Origin: Chrysoporthe austroafricana
Taxonomy: Eukaryota > Ascomycota > Sordariomycetes > Diaporthales > Cryphonectriaceae
Reading direction: 5' to 3'
Length of the DNA stretch: 64,000 nt
NCBI GenBank assembly: GCA_001051155.2
Contig: JYIP02000009.1
Span: 1,674,001 to 1,738,000, forward strand
The notes below the pieces were generated by a model. That model was not told where the DNA came from. It did no database searches and saw only the letters and a list, made by a program, of their open reading frames with translations. A program made the translations under genes and the position numbers. This document shows, piece after piece, positions 1 through 10,059 of this stretch (position 1 is its first letter; each line of letters begins with the position of its first letter).

Positions 1-637
1 CATCGGCGTCAGCGTCTCCGGGACGTGGCTCCTGTGACGGCCATCACATGTCAAAAGGAACGCCATGTCCCTACCGCCTACCAAATTAGACGACACAACG
101 ATTCTGGATCGCCAGCTGTTAGGATAATCACCCTATTCCTGAGGCGTTATTAGAGGACCAGGTCGAGGAAATAGGCAAGACCCCGGCTTCTGATGAAATA
201 TAACCAGATAATTGCATTGTCTAGCCCTTCCTGTTGGCGCGGGAGCGAAAGGGGGGTGAAGCCGGATCTACTAAAAAAATCCGCTGGCCGACAAAGATTG
301 GGCCCCCGCTCCTTTCGCGACCTGCTTACACCTCCAAAGTTGAGTAGAAATCAGATTATTGAAATTTTTTTTTTTTTTCCAGAAAGAAGGGACAGCGAAG
401 GACGGAAAGCGAAAGCGTGGCGGTAGCATTGCGAGACCGAGAGCGAGGCAAAATCTACACTAGACTGTGCGGGAGCGGCCAGAGCCTCGTCTGGTTCAGC
501 CTAGCCTGACGCGGACGCGCCAGAAGCAGGCGATGTGGATGTGAATGAGAAGAAACAGAAGTTTTTCATTTGCATTGTCCCTAACATGACTTGTAGCTCT
601 AAACCGTAAACACCACGGCGACGCCCGGACAGCCGTT
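1..637. other. Left flank without a supported gene
   Basis: I see no gene here. The longest forward frame (193-426, 77 codons) is Lys/Arg/Ser-rich, includes the product of a T tract near 363-380 and has no recognisable domain. The right part is the 3' flank of the minus-strand WD40 gene that ends at 638. Confidence 0.5.
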
Positions 638-2246
638 CTACATCCAGAGACACACCTTCCCCGACGCCGTCCCGCCCACGACCCAGTTCTGCGTCGGGTG
701 CAGGTGCGCCACCGCCGGCACGGCCGTGATGCCCTCGCCGTCCAGCTGCGCGAGCTGCTCGCCGTCGGCGCCGTAGACGTCGACGAAGCGGTTCATGTTC
801 CCGATCGCCAGCTTCGGGATCCCGTCCGCCGGGTGCCGCTGCCACTGCGGCTTCAGGATCGTCACCCACCGGCCCGTCTGGTTGTTGTGCCGCACCACGT
901 GCGCCGGCTTCATCTCGTCCTCGCCCGCCGTGTGCCCCGCCGCCCAGCCCGCCGCCTCCGCGAAGTCGTAGATCTTGATCGTGTCGTCGTACGAGCTCGT
1001 CGCCACGTGGCCCGCCGAGCTCCACGACGCGTGGGACACGGAGAGCCGTGACACGTGCTCGCCGACGGCGTGCGGGTGCGGCGAGGCCTTGCCGCTGATC
1101 TTGCGCATGTCCCAGATCTTCATCGTGCGGTCCAGTGACGCCGTCACGAAGAGGTGCGGCGCCAGCGGGTGCAGGGAGAAGCCGCCGATCTTGGAGTCGC
1201 TGAGCTCCCAGATCTCGGCGTCGGCCTTGGTGCGGAAGTCGTAGCGGCCGACGGAGCCGGACAGCGTGGAGAAGACGATCGTGTTGGCGTCGCTCGACGC
1301 CATGTCGATCGAGCTGATGGGGAGGTCCTGGTCGTCGTCCGGCGCGAAGACCTGCACCGAGACCGGCGTCCCCACGCCGAGATCGAGCTTCCGGATGGAC
1401 GAGTCGTAGGAGGCTGTATATACTGCGTTGAAATCTGTGAAGGGGAAGTGGAACGACGATATGGTCCTGGCGTGCGTCTTGAAGGCGGATATCACAGGCG
1501 GCTCCACCGCGTCCTCGTCTTCATCATCTTCAACGTGAGTCACCTCCTGCGACGCGTCGAAAATACCCATGGCACCTTCCTTGTCGCCTGCAAAAATCAA
1601 GGGCTTCGTCTGGGTGGGGTGGAAGCCCATCGAGTAGATTCTCTGCGGGACGATTTTGATGTCTGGGGGAAGACATCAGCAAGCTGATCAGTGCTTCCAT
1701 GCGACGGAGGGTGATCGACTCACCGTTCACTGCCCACTTGTCGTACATCTCCAATTTATTCATGCTCTCCCGCAGCCGCCTCAGATCCTGATCCGTAGTC
1801 TGCCGTATATCGTCCTCGTCGAAAGTCCGCACGCCCGGCTCGGCTCCCATCTTGGGCAGCAGGCCTCCTAGTGAGCTGATATCGTCGGCGAACTTCCTCC
1901 CTTCGACCATGATGCTGTCTAGGCTCAGATCATCCGAGACTCTTGCCTTCTTTTCCGGCCTCTCCGGAGGCAGCAGGGCGGCCGGCACATTGTCGTCGTG
2001 TTCCCTCTTCACAGGCGCCTCGCCCTTGAGCCGTGAACTCGCCCTGGTGGCAACAGCAGGTTCCCGCTTGGGCCTCTCCCTCCTCCCGACGGGCGATCTC
2101 TTACGCCGCACCGGCTTGGGGGCAGGAGCAGGCTTGGCGATCTTGACGGCCGACTTCGAGATGTCCTTGAGTATGGCCTGGTTGGCGGCGATGTTCTGCA
2201 GCCGGCGCTGCTCGAAGAGCGAGACGCCCTCCTTCTTGGGAGGCAT
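638..2246 (-). CDS. CMR1: WD40-repeat DNA damage-binding protein CMR1 (WDR76-type)
   Basis: Two exons, complement(join(638..1662,1724..2246)), encode 515 aa, the usual size for fungal Cmr1. The 61-nt intron (1663-1723) is fixed by frame: KWAVN joins [18 protein letters not shown], a Cmr1 signature at the first WD repeat. Residues 1-174 are a charged, Lys/Arg-rich N-terminus starting MPPKKEG and holding the DKWAVN segment. The rest is a WD40 propeller with blades ending in units such as [13 protein letters not shown] and VCLWM. Cmr1 is a nuclear chromatin-associated protein linked to DNA damage and replication stress and to quality-control foci. I chose the Met at 2246 because conserved sequence starts there; an in-frame upstream extension looks like 5' leader. 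It shares a 395-bp divergent intergenic region with the Mtf2-like gene. Confidence 0.93.
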
Positions 2247-2641
2247 TCCGAATTTCTGTGAGGCCTGAAAGAGTAATTGTGTGGGTGGTGATATGGCTGG
2301 GAAATCTAGCGTGAAGACGACTCTGGGAGCAAATGAGATGGGCGAGGCGCTCACAGCGCCGTCAAAGACAAAGACCTCAGACAATGAGAGGCACTTTAAC
2401 AAACGCGTCGCGATGGGGCGCGACGGAAGCCTTTGCGCGAGTGCCACACGCTAGCACGCTCTCGACCGGGGTGGCCGGCGATAAGCAAGCCTCTTCATGC
2501 CTCTCTGTCTTATCGGGGCTCACCCCTGCAAATTTTCTTGGGCTGTCGTCGACTTCCAAGCTCCAGACCTAATTTTTGCTGCTAGTTACGCTCCACCACC
2601 CTTAACAACACCACTCTTGGTGGGACGTTGGCCGCTTCAAG
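2247..2641. promoter_or_regulatory. Divergent promoter region, CMR1 / Mtf2-like gene
   Basis: This 395-bp gap separates two start codons pointing away from each other, so both promoters and 5' leaders must lie in it. I see no clear TATA box. The forward frame crossing it is not supported as coding. Confidence 0.55.
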
Positions 2642-4048
2642 ATGCCGCCCACCACACTCACCCCGTTCCTGTACCAGACGGGGACCCTCTCGAGATGCGC
2701 GCGGGCGGCGGTCTTGCGGTCCGGCTTCCACACGACCGCCCCGCGCAGATACGACGACGACATCATCCCCTTCGAGCTGCCGCCGGACCTCGAGAGGGAC
2801 AGGAGGGGACGTGGTGACAAACGGGACACCATCACACCGACGGAGCGAATCGCCTTCGAGAACATCTTCCAAGAGATCGCGCAGAAGGGCAGGAAGCCCA
2901 AGCTGCCTAAATCCGCCCCGACAGAGGCGAAGAAGAGCGACCAGCACAAGACACCGAGCATCCTCGCGGCTCTGCAGTCGGTCGACCAAGATGGTACCAG
3001 CAGGAGAGACGTTGCCTTCAATGTGAACACCATCATAGAGGATGCAGCCTCGAAATATACCAAATCCGAACCGGGCATCAGCGGCCTCGACCCGCTGTCC
3101 CCGCTGGACTCCATATACTCGGCGGCGGAGCGGGAGAAGGCCCTTCTGCGGTTCCCCCCGACGCTGAGACAGGCTGCAAGGAGGGCGTTCGGCATGTTCG
3201 ACCCAGTACAGCCGGTGCCGACTGTCCAGCTGGAGGGTGGGGAGCAGCAGGAGCTCGGCACGGGGAGATCTCTGGACCCGGTCGAGGTGGTGGGGGCCGC
3301 GCAGTCCGAGGATAAGCTCGCCAAAACGGTGGCGGTCGAGGCAAAACGCCGTGCAGAACGGCTACGGATCAAGGAGCGGATGTCTGCGGCTCGTAATGAC
3401 TTCGAGCTCTGGGATGTGATAGAGCAGGAAGTCTTCCCCCTTGTCAACCGCCTCGGCATTGCGGATTCACCGGCGAACCCCTCCTTCAAGCCGAAGACGG
3501 TTAAGCGAACGAAGAAGAAGGCTCTGGTCGAGGAGCAGAACGAGGCCGAGCCAGAGAAGGCTGAGGAAACCGAAAATTCGGCCCAGTCCGCGCTCGACAT
3601 GGAGGTCTACGGGCCGATCTACCCACAGCTCCTGCTGGAGAGTCTCGAGCTCCTCGACGCCAAGTTCGCCCGGCCGTCGCCCTACGTCGCACACCTCCTC
3701 CCCCGCATCAAACAGCTCGGTCTGGTGTCGTACGTCCTCGGCGTGAGCACGTCCTTCTACAACCGGCTGATGTCTCAGCTGTGGAACCGCTACGGCGACG
3801 CACAGGGCGTGCTGAGCCTGCTCGAGGAGATGAGGCACGCGGGTCTGTATTTCGACGAGGAGTCCAAGTCGGTTGTCCACCGCATTGAGCAGCTGTATAC
3901 GGCCGTAGACAGGGGGGAGAAGGCGCATTTTGCCTCGAAGCTGATGGATATGCCCGAGTACGAGCCGATTCTTGCGGGCAGGCTGAGCCATTGGGTCGGC
4001 CACATTGATCGGAGTATTAAGGAGAGGAGGCTCGGGTTGGGATTCTGA
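2642..4048 (+). CDS. Mtf2/Nam1-like mitochondrial protein
   Basis: Single-exon 468-aa protein. The N-terminus (MPPTTLTPFLYQTGTLSRC, then further Arg and an FHTTAPRR segment) is Arg-rich, lacks acidic residues and looks like a mitochondrial targeting sequence. The middle is charged and probably disordered, with a Lys/Glu-rich stretch near residues 285-310. The C-terminal ~130 residues carry the fungal Mtf2-like C-terminal domain: a block with HLLPRIKQLGLVSYVLGVST, then NRLMSQLWNRYGD and LSLLEEMRHAGLYFDEES. In yeast, Mtf2/Nam1 couples mitochondrial transcription with mRNA handling and translation; the same role here is by family, not shown. The frame is intact and ends 93 bases before a dispersed repeat that marks the start of the accessory island. 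Confidence 0.88.
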   Translation: MPPTTLTPFLYQTGTLSRCARAAVLRSGFHTTAPRRYDDDIIPFELPPDLERDRRGRGDKRDTITPTERIAFENIFQEIAQKGRKPKLPKSAPTEAKKSDQHKTPSILAALQSVDQDGTSRRDVAFNVNTIIEDAASKYTKSEPGISGLDPLSPLDSIYSAAEREKALLRFPPTLRQAARRAFGMFDPVQPVPTVQLEGGEQQELGTGRSLDPVEVVGAAQSEDKLAKTVAVEAKRRAERLRIKERMSAARNDFELWDVIEQEVFPLVNRLGIADSPANPSFKPKTVKRTKKKALVEEQNEAEPEKAEETENSAQSALDMEVYGPIYPQLLLESLELLDAKFARPSPYVAHLLPRIKQLGLVSYVLGVSTSFYNRLMSQLWNRYGDAQGVLSLLEEMRHAGLYFDEESKSVVHRIEQLYTAVDRGEKAHFASKLMDMPEYEPILAGRLSHWVGHIDRSIKERRLGLGF

Positions 4049-4170
4049 GGTAATAACGGCTTCTTACCGATTTAAGCCAACTTTGAAATAATGAAAAAGT
4101 TCAATTCCTCTCCGCTAACTATTGCCTTCTACGGTACGATGCATAAATTCTTTTGAATATGCTCGCCATT

Positions 4171-4266
4171 TGATAACAAGGAGCCCTGATGTTCATTACG
4201 GCAGATAGGAGATCGTATTAATTTTCCCCTCGGCACTCTTGTATTCTTTACGGAATACCAATTTCC
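4171..4266 (+). repeat. Dispersed ~95-bp repeat, copy A
   Basis: The stretch containing ACAAGGAGCCCTGATGTTCA through TTTACGGAATACCAATTTC recurs at 31977-32072 in the same orientation with only a handful of differences. The match stops abruptly on both sides. No coding frame spans it. It may be a solo fragment of a larger element. Confidence 0.8.
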
Positions 4267-4539
4267 GGAGGAGGGAAGGGGGAGCGGGGGGTTGCCAAAT
4301 ACAGCGTGAAGTTGACCGAGGATGCAAGAAGCAGAAGAGCAGAGCTCACTAGTGCCAGAAAACAAGATAGTCGTGATGGGGATTGACTGGTTGGCAGGGC
4401 ACGGGGTGGGTAGATGAAGGGAAGGACGATCCAGCGGAGAGATGTCGTGCCTCCGAGAATATGGACGTTGGAAGGGGGAAAGAATTGCGCTCGAGAGGCA
4501 GTCGGAAAAGGTGCTGCCGGAAGGAGACTGGGCCGCGTA

Positions 4540-5110
4540 CTAACGGGGACCTGGAAGATATGAAATAACGCTGCTGGATATTTCGGATCTCTGCTCGCCG
4601 TTCAGCTTGAGATCATACCGTTGAAACTTGTCAATCCTGATAAACTCCCTAGGGGCTACGCCGTCACGAGCGGCCTCGACAAGCGGCACTGCCAGGCCCT
4701 GAGCCCGATCCAGTAGCGCTTCCAGACGTACTTCTCGACAAGCGGTAGGCTTGCCGCCCTTCATGAATGGGTACTGGCGGGAGCTCGCTCCCTCCTGATC
4801 TTCATGCCAAGGGCACTGGCGTCGCCCTTTCGGAACGCCTGAACGTCCCCCTCCTGCTCGCCCTTGATCTTCTTGCCGCGGGGCTTCTTGGCAGCGGATC
4901 CTGCCTTTCCGGTATGCCTGCCGACCTTGGTAGGGGTCTTGAGACCACCAGCAAGCACGCCAGAACCGGCAGCGCCTTTCTTCTGGTCCGGCCACTCGGG
5001 GCTCTACGGCCCCGGAAGCCGTCGTGGCCATTTGGCTGCTGGGTGCCGCTATGGTTACCAGACATGTTCGGGCCCTCGGCGAGGCTCGCAGAAGTATGAA
5101 GGCTAGGCAA
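4540..5110 (-). pseudogene. Degenerate Lys/Arg-rich ORF cluster, function unknown
   Basis: Three overlapping minus-strand frames each look partly protein-like, which suggests one frame-shifted gene. A Met at 5065 starts MSGNHSGTQQPNGHDGF in one frame. A second frame (4761-4958) carries a very basic stretch with KAGSAAKKPRGKKIKGE. A third (down to 4540) has CREVRLEALLDRAQGLAVPL and FIRIDKFQRYD. No domain is recognised with confidence. The basic block resembles a histone-tail or DNA-binding tail only in composition. It lies at the left end of the accessory island, downstream of the convergent small ORF at 5424. Confidence 0.3.
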
Positions 5111-5423
5111 GGAGGCGTCGTAGACGTGCGGCGGTAGTACTGCTGGGAAACCAGGTATTGCAGGAAGGCTTTGCTTTTCTTGACTATATAGACGAACATA
5201 AGAAATACCAGCAGCACGAAGTTATATGTCTTACTCCCTGTCTTACTTCTGGCCTAATCTTTATATCTTGGTAGGGTTGTCGGTCCGGCCCGGAGCGACC
5301 GGTCGAGGCATCCGTATAAAGCGTCGTCTGGATATTTCCGAAATAAACCTTTGTGCTCATGCAAATGGTATAAACATAACACAAAATGCCTGATAGTATC
5401 GAATTATTGTAAATATAGCGTGC

Positions 5424-5678
5424 ATGCCGAGGACGGCCAAGGCGCTGTCTGAAGCCACGAAGAGGTTTTGGGTGGTAACGGCTTTTCCTTCGGATAACCA
5501 GGAGCCCGATGACGAACCTGCCGTGCCAGGGCTGGTGCTTTGGAGGTATATCGGCGGCAAACCAGTGTACTACGTGACAGAAGGGTACGTGCTATACGGT
5601 CCATACGGGAATGTCGTGCGCGGCCAGAGAAGCCATGCATACAAAACCAGAATGACTATTACGTATCTCGCGCAGTAA
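5424..5678 (+). CDS. Small ORF of unknown function (84 aa)
   Basis: An open frame of 84 codons with balanced, Tyr/Gly-rich composition, including VLWRYIGGKPVYYVTEGYVL and YGPYGNVVRG, ending TYLAQ. It is convergent with the SNF2-type gene, whose stop lies 90 bp downstream. No homologue comes to mind and no intron is evident. It could be a real small gene or a surviving exon of a decayed one; the composition is better than that of the shadow frames nearby. Confidence 0.35.
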   Translation: MPRTAKALSEATKRFWVVTAFPSDNQEPDDEPAVPGLVLWRYIGGKPVYYVTEGYVLYGPYGNVVRGQRSHAYKTRMTITYLAQ

Positions 5679-5767
5679 ACTCGCCTAGAGGCACAAGTTC
5701 TGGATTTCTTGTTCAACACCCTATCGCCTAATACCTTTGTATTCGCGAGCGACAAACGGCGCTAGCA

Positions 5768-8700
5768 TTATACAGCAGTATCAGTACCGTAAACCGCTCG
5801 ACAGAGGGCAGACTTTGTCTCTACCGCAGCATGTCCGGACTCCTCCATTACGTTGCCCTTGGCAATCAGTATAACCTCGTTCACCGCGGCTGTCTGCCCC
5901 TGCCGGTAACACCTGCCTAGAGCCTGGCGATACTTGGAAAGCGTGCCCGGCACCTCTGCAAACCATACATTATTGATCCGTTGAAGATTATACCCCTTGC
6001 TGGCGACAGAGCTAACGGCGATCAAGATCTTGTTTTTGCTGCCAGGCGTACAAGCCTCGTTCATCCTCCTAACAACCTCGACCCGGTGCTGCGCCGAAAC
6101 GGCAGAGGCAAGAAGCCAGATTTCGATCTGAGGGGCCAATTCCTCGTCAACGGCCAGGAACATGTATGTTAACGCAGCACTAAGGGCTGCCCTGAAGAAA
6201 ATGATAGCGTGTCGTTTACCTGAACCGTCCTTCGGCGCAGTAGCCCTGTCATTATCGCAAATCATATCGAAAATCAGCCGGCGTATGCATGCAAACTTGG
6301 CCGATCCCTTCTGTAGCTCGTCTGAGAAAGACGCGAAATCCCAGGTTCTTATAGCTTCGCGGGCCGCTTGCCGGAGAGTTTGTCTGCCAGAGAGGACCGC
6401 AGTCTGGATTCGAGCCGGGGTTACCATACACTCTTTGGAACTATAGGCCTGTGGTATAGGAATTCTGGCTTCTTTGTTCTCCGGAAGGCGCATCAGGACG
6501 GCTAGGTATTCGTAGACACCGGCGCGCGAAAAGTCTACCCAGTGGCTTTTACCTGCACCTTGCGTCCTGTCGAGCATTTCCTCTATAACTGTAGCCCTCG
6601 TTGGCTTGAGCTCGTTTTCGTCGCCGGCGGCCTTCCACTTCTTAAGCTTAGCTGTCAACGACCTCTCAACGAGCGTATTAACGCTTGCCTGTAGACTGTT
6701 AAAGGCTATTTTTGTTTGGTCGTCCATGACCGGGTCCAGCTCCAGGACATTCTGGCGCAGCGCCGGCAGATCGTTAATAGAGCGCCCTCGGTATTGCTGT
6801 CCCTGGCGCAGCGCGAGTAACATACCGCGAAAAAAGCGGCCAAGGTGCTTGCTCGCCCGATCGACCGCTTCCTTTCGCTTGACAGGGTCCTGGCTCATAT
6901 TGTTGATCGCCTGCCAGTATACCTTCCGTGCGGCTCGGAGGCGGTCGACCGTCATCGGCTTCGACTCAGTGGGCGGCAATCCTCCTCTTTGACGCCCGCC
7001 CCACTGCTTCCCTTGCTGCTCGAAATGCGCGACGGCATGGTGCCAGGCCGTCGGGCCTTCCTCCACCGTAGTGCCGCACAACGTAATAAGAGAGACGGGA
7101 TGGCGTGTAGCGTTGGCAATCCGCGTAAGTACCGTAAACGCCTCAGTAGCATGACCTATACCTTTGTACAGCTGGAAATCGTCCATGATAATGACGCCCA
7201 AGAACAGTGTGCTTGTCGCGTTCGCAGATGAGCCCGCCATGGGGGGGTACGTTTCGTAGAACCGATTCACGGTTTTGAATCCCATGAGAAAGATATCGCG
7301 CGCGGTACCGTTTTTATTTTCGATCCAGAAACTCTGCAGGTCTTCATCGTCGGACGCCTCTAACGCCTCACTGGCGGCCTCCTGCGGAGCATCAAAGTCG
7401 CCCTCCTGGTCGCCAACAACGACACGGCCTGCCGTATCCTCGACCAGGCGGCGCCATCCGGCCTTGTCAACATACCTGGGAATAGTTGTAGAGCCCTCTG
7501 GAATGCTGCTGTCCAGAGCCCGAAACCGAAGGTCGTCGTCGTCGCAATAGACTTTGTCTTTCTCGGTCATCCATAACTCTCCTAGGTTCGGGGGGACAAT
7601 GATAAGGGCAGGCGAATTGGTCAGATATGTCGAGCAGATCCTGTATGATTCAGAGCTCCGAACACAAGGACACTGAACGGCGGCCGACGACCGTGAAGGA
7701 CAGACCGCATTTTCGATCTGGCCTTCTTCGGGCAGGTGTCGATGCGCCGGACCGCCAGGCGCGGCGGGGCCCCACTCTCCGCTAACTTCCTCCCAGAAAG
7801 CTGCGAGCCATGCCCTGACTCTGAGGTATATCAGGCCGATCGCAGTCTTGCCCAAGCCAATGTCGAAGCCGAGCATGGCTCCGTTTATACCGGTTGTAAT
7901 AGGATTAGCGAGGAGGTTTCGTACGGCGATGAGCTGGTACTGGTGGATAGGACGCGCGAATCCCTTTATATCATACTTGGTAGCAGAGTCTTCGGCAAGA
8001 CGGAACATGCGCCGCGTCGCAGCCCATTCTGCTTCCTTGAATCCCGTTAGACGTTGCTCCTCCGGTACTGGCCCGGCCTGGCTGCTCGCGGCTTGCGCAG
8101 TCTGCGATACGGGTGTCGTATCCTCCGCCTTATCGGATGCCAGGTCGATGGCCACAGGAGCCTCGTTGTCGGCAGGTTGGGAGCCGAGGTCTGCTTGTGG
8201 GAGCGGCGCTGCCGGGGCGGTTTCTGGCACGGAGGCCACCCCTGGCTCTGGAAAGGGCTCCTCCGCGGCTGCGGCGAGCACGGCCGCCTCGATATCAGGG
8301 GGGTTCTTCACCGGGCGCGTCGCTTGGGGTCGCAAGCGCGGGGGCTGAAAGAGGCTCCTGTAGGCTTGCGGGCACGAGCTCGGGGTACAGGGGGGTTCCT
8401 TCGACGCCAGAGACGACCTCGTCCGGCGCGTTGTTTGGAATGCTGCACACTTCGGCGAAGTAGCCGAACGACTCGCTGAAGATCGGAAAGCATACGCCCG
8501 ACCAGATCAGCTGCAAGATCGACGCAAACTTGATCTCGCTGCCGATATCGTAGCTGATACTATATCCTTCGCCGTATTCCACGACCAAGAAGACAGGGTC
8601 TTCGATCTGAATACCGCAGTCTGCAGCAAGCCATGCCCGAAACCGCGCGTAGTCAAAATGGTACGGCTGGCGCTGTTCTCCGGTGGGCATGCCTGGTCGG

Positions 8701-8954
8701 ACGAGGCTGTTCAGACCGCATAGCTGAGGCTGTCCGGGAATCCCAGCGTATACCAATACGAGCGTGTTCAGGGCGAAGCTGTGCTCCTCGCAGACGAAGC
8801 GCCGCCTTTTTGGGTTGGGGGGTTGCATTTCGTCGTCGCGAATGACGAGCTGGGAGTCCGCAGCGCCAGCCGCGCCTTCGCCCGTGGCCACAGCATCGCG
8901 AGTCGCGTCCATTGCGAAGCGATAGGCCGTTATAGCGACTATTGCGCCCGTCAC
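5768..8954 (-). CDS. SNF2-type ATPase, intact copy (module 1)
   Basis: Two frames join through a 43-nt intron (8269-8311: GTGAAG...CTGAT...GCCGCAG), giving complement(join(5768..8268,8312..8954)), 1047 aa. The N-terminal ~210 residues have no known domain (FDYARFRAWLAADCGI) and are followed by an Ala/Pro/Glu-rich linker. The ATPase core follows: Walker A in MLGFDIGLGKTAIGLIYL, a Cys pair (CPCVRSSESY), a motif II-like VIIMDDFQLYKG where DEAH is usual, motif III-like LITLCGTTVEEGP, and in lobe 2 ILIAVSSVASKGYNLQR (motif V) and QALGRCYRQGQT (motif VI). SNF2 enzymes translocate on DNA and remodel chromatin; activity here is uncertain because motif II deviates. Its product aligns along its length with the broken copy at 17.6-20.7 kb. 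It is divergent from gene X1. Confidence 0.82.
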
Positions 8955-10059
8955 CTTCGTACGTTAGTGGCTAGGGGACTGGTAGGAGAGCGCGTAGGGA
9001 AGAAGCAGCTGATTGCAAAGGAGGGAGAATGCAGGGGAGGGCGGAAAGCAGGCGCCCCGACAGGGATTTAGACTTGAAGGAGAGAAGCGAACGTTAACAG
9101 GAGAGATAGCCTACGCCAGGAAGTACATACCGTTGTGTAATATCGTAAGGTAAGGAAGGGGAGCAGGAGGTTATGGGGCTGCTGTATGGCAGGGTAGGGG
9201 GGAAAACGGCCGTCGTACAAGTCGCGTGCAGGTTGTAAGAGGGTGACGAGGTTGGCCTCGCGTACAAAGGTAATCGCGCGGCTATTCGGCAGGCAGCTGG
9301 ATTGGCATCGTCAGCATCTCGCGTACCCAGGAAAACTACAGATGAGGCAGGCACCTTTGTGTAAACCGTACAGAGATGACGGGCTGTAAGCGGTAGCTCG
9401 AGTAGTATGCCGACCACGTCTGAGGAACCGTCGACGCCGTCTTCTTTAGCAGCAGGTACTCAGGGCTTCAGAGAGCGCCAGGGAGGTGAAAAGTTATGGA
9501 AGGCTATGTGGCAAAAAACTGTGCTGCTTCCTATCGGTAGTAGAGGGGAGAAGAGAGGGTGCTGGGTAGCGGCGCGTCTTGGTAGACGAACGAAACAGGC
9601 GGTGCGCGAAGTCCAGCTAGCTAGAAGACAGAAACGAAAAGAAGCAGGGGAAGAAAGAAGTGTATGTGTATGTGTATGTGCGTATGTATGGGTGTGTGTG
9701 TGTGTTTGTGTGCGTGTGTATGTGAGAAAGAGAGAGAGAAAGAGGGTGAGAGTGAGAGTGAGAGAGATGTGAGTATAGACGAAACACAAGGCGGTAAAAA
9801 CGGGCTGCGATCCAGCTCAGCCGTACGTTCAGCGGGGGAGTAGGGGCGGTTTTGGGGGGTAGTTCTTAGCCTGCTTTGTTTTTTTCTATCCTGTTCCTGT
9901 TATTTCCCTCGGTGCCTGTTTACTGTATCGCGCTTGTATACCTTACAATTGCAGCTCTCTGCTACGAACGATCGCGCATATCTCTCTTCTACCATACCAG
10001 GACTACAGGCATTTCGCCTTCGCGCGCAACGCTCGTTCCACTCGTACTGCCTAGAGACG
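8955..10059. promoter_or_regulatory. Divergent intergenic region of module 1 with microsatellite
   Basis: About 1.1 kb separates the start of the SNF2-type gene (minus) from the start of gene X1 (plus). It should hold both promoters. The only clear structure is a GT-rich then GA-rich simple repeat at about 9655-9772. The open frames over the microsatellite are artefacts of the repeat. Confidence 0.45.
9655..9772. repeat. Compound (TG)n / (GA)n microsatellite
   Basis: A run of TGTATG/TGTGTG units changes near 9723 to GAGA/GTGAGA units on the same strand. It gives long, meaningless open frames on both strands. Confidence 0.9.

Noticed and set aside
193..426. 77-codon plus-strand ORF
   Set aside because: Lys/Arg/Ser-rich, includes translation of a T tract, no motif; probably chance.
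501..1687. Long antisense and alternate frames over the CMR1 exon
   Set aside because: They are Arg/Gly/Ala-rich shadows of a GC-rich coding exon with a clear WD40 frame.
9460..9789. Open frames on both strands with HTHTHT and VCVCVC runs
   Set aside because: Direct translation of the TG/GA microsatellite.
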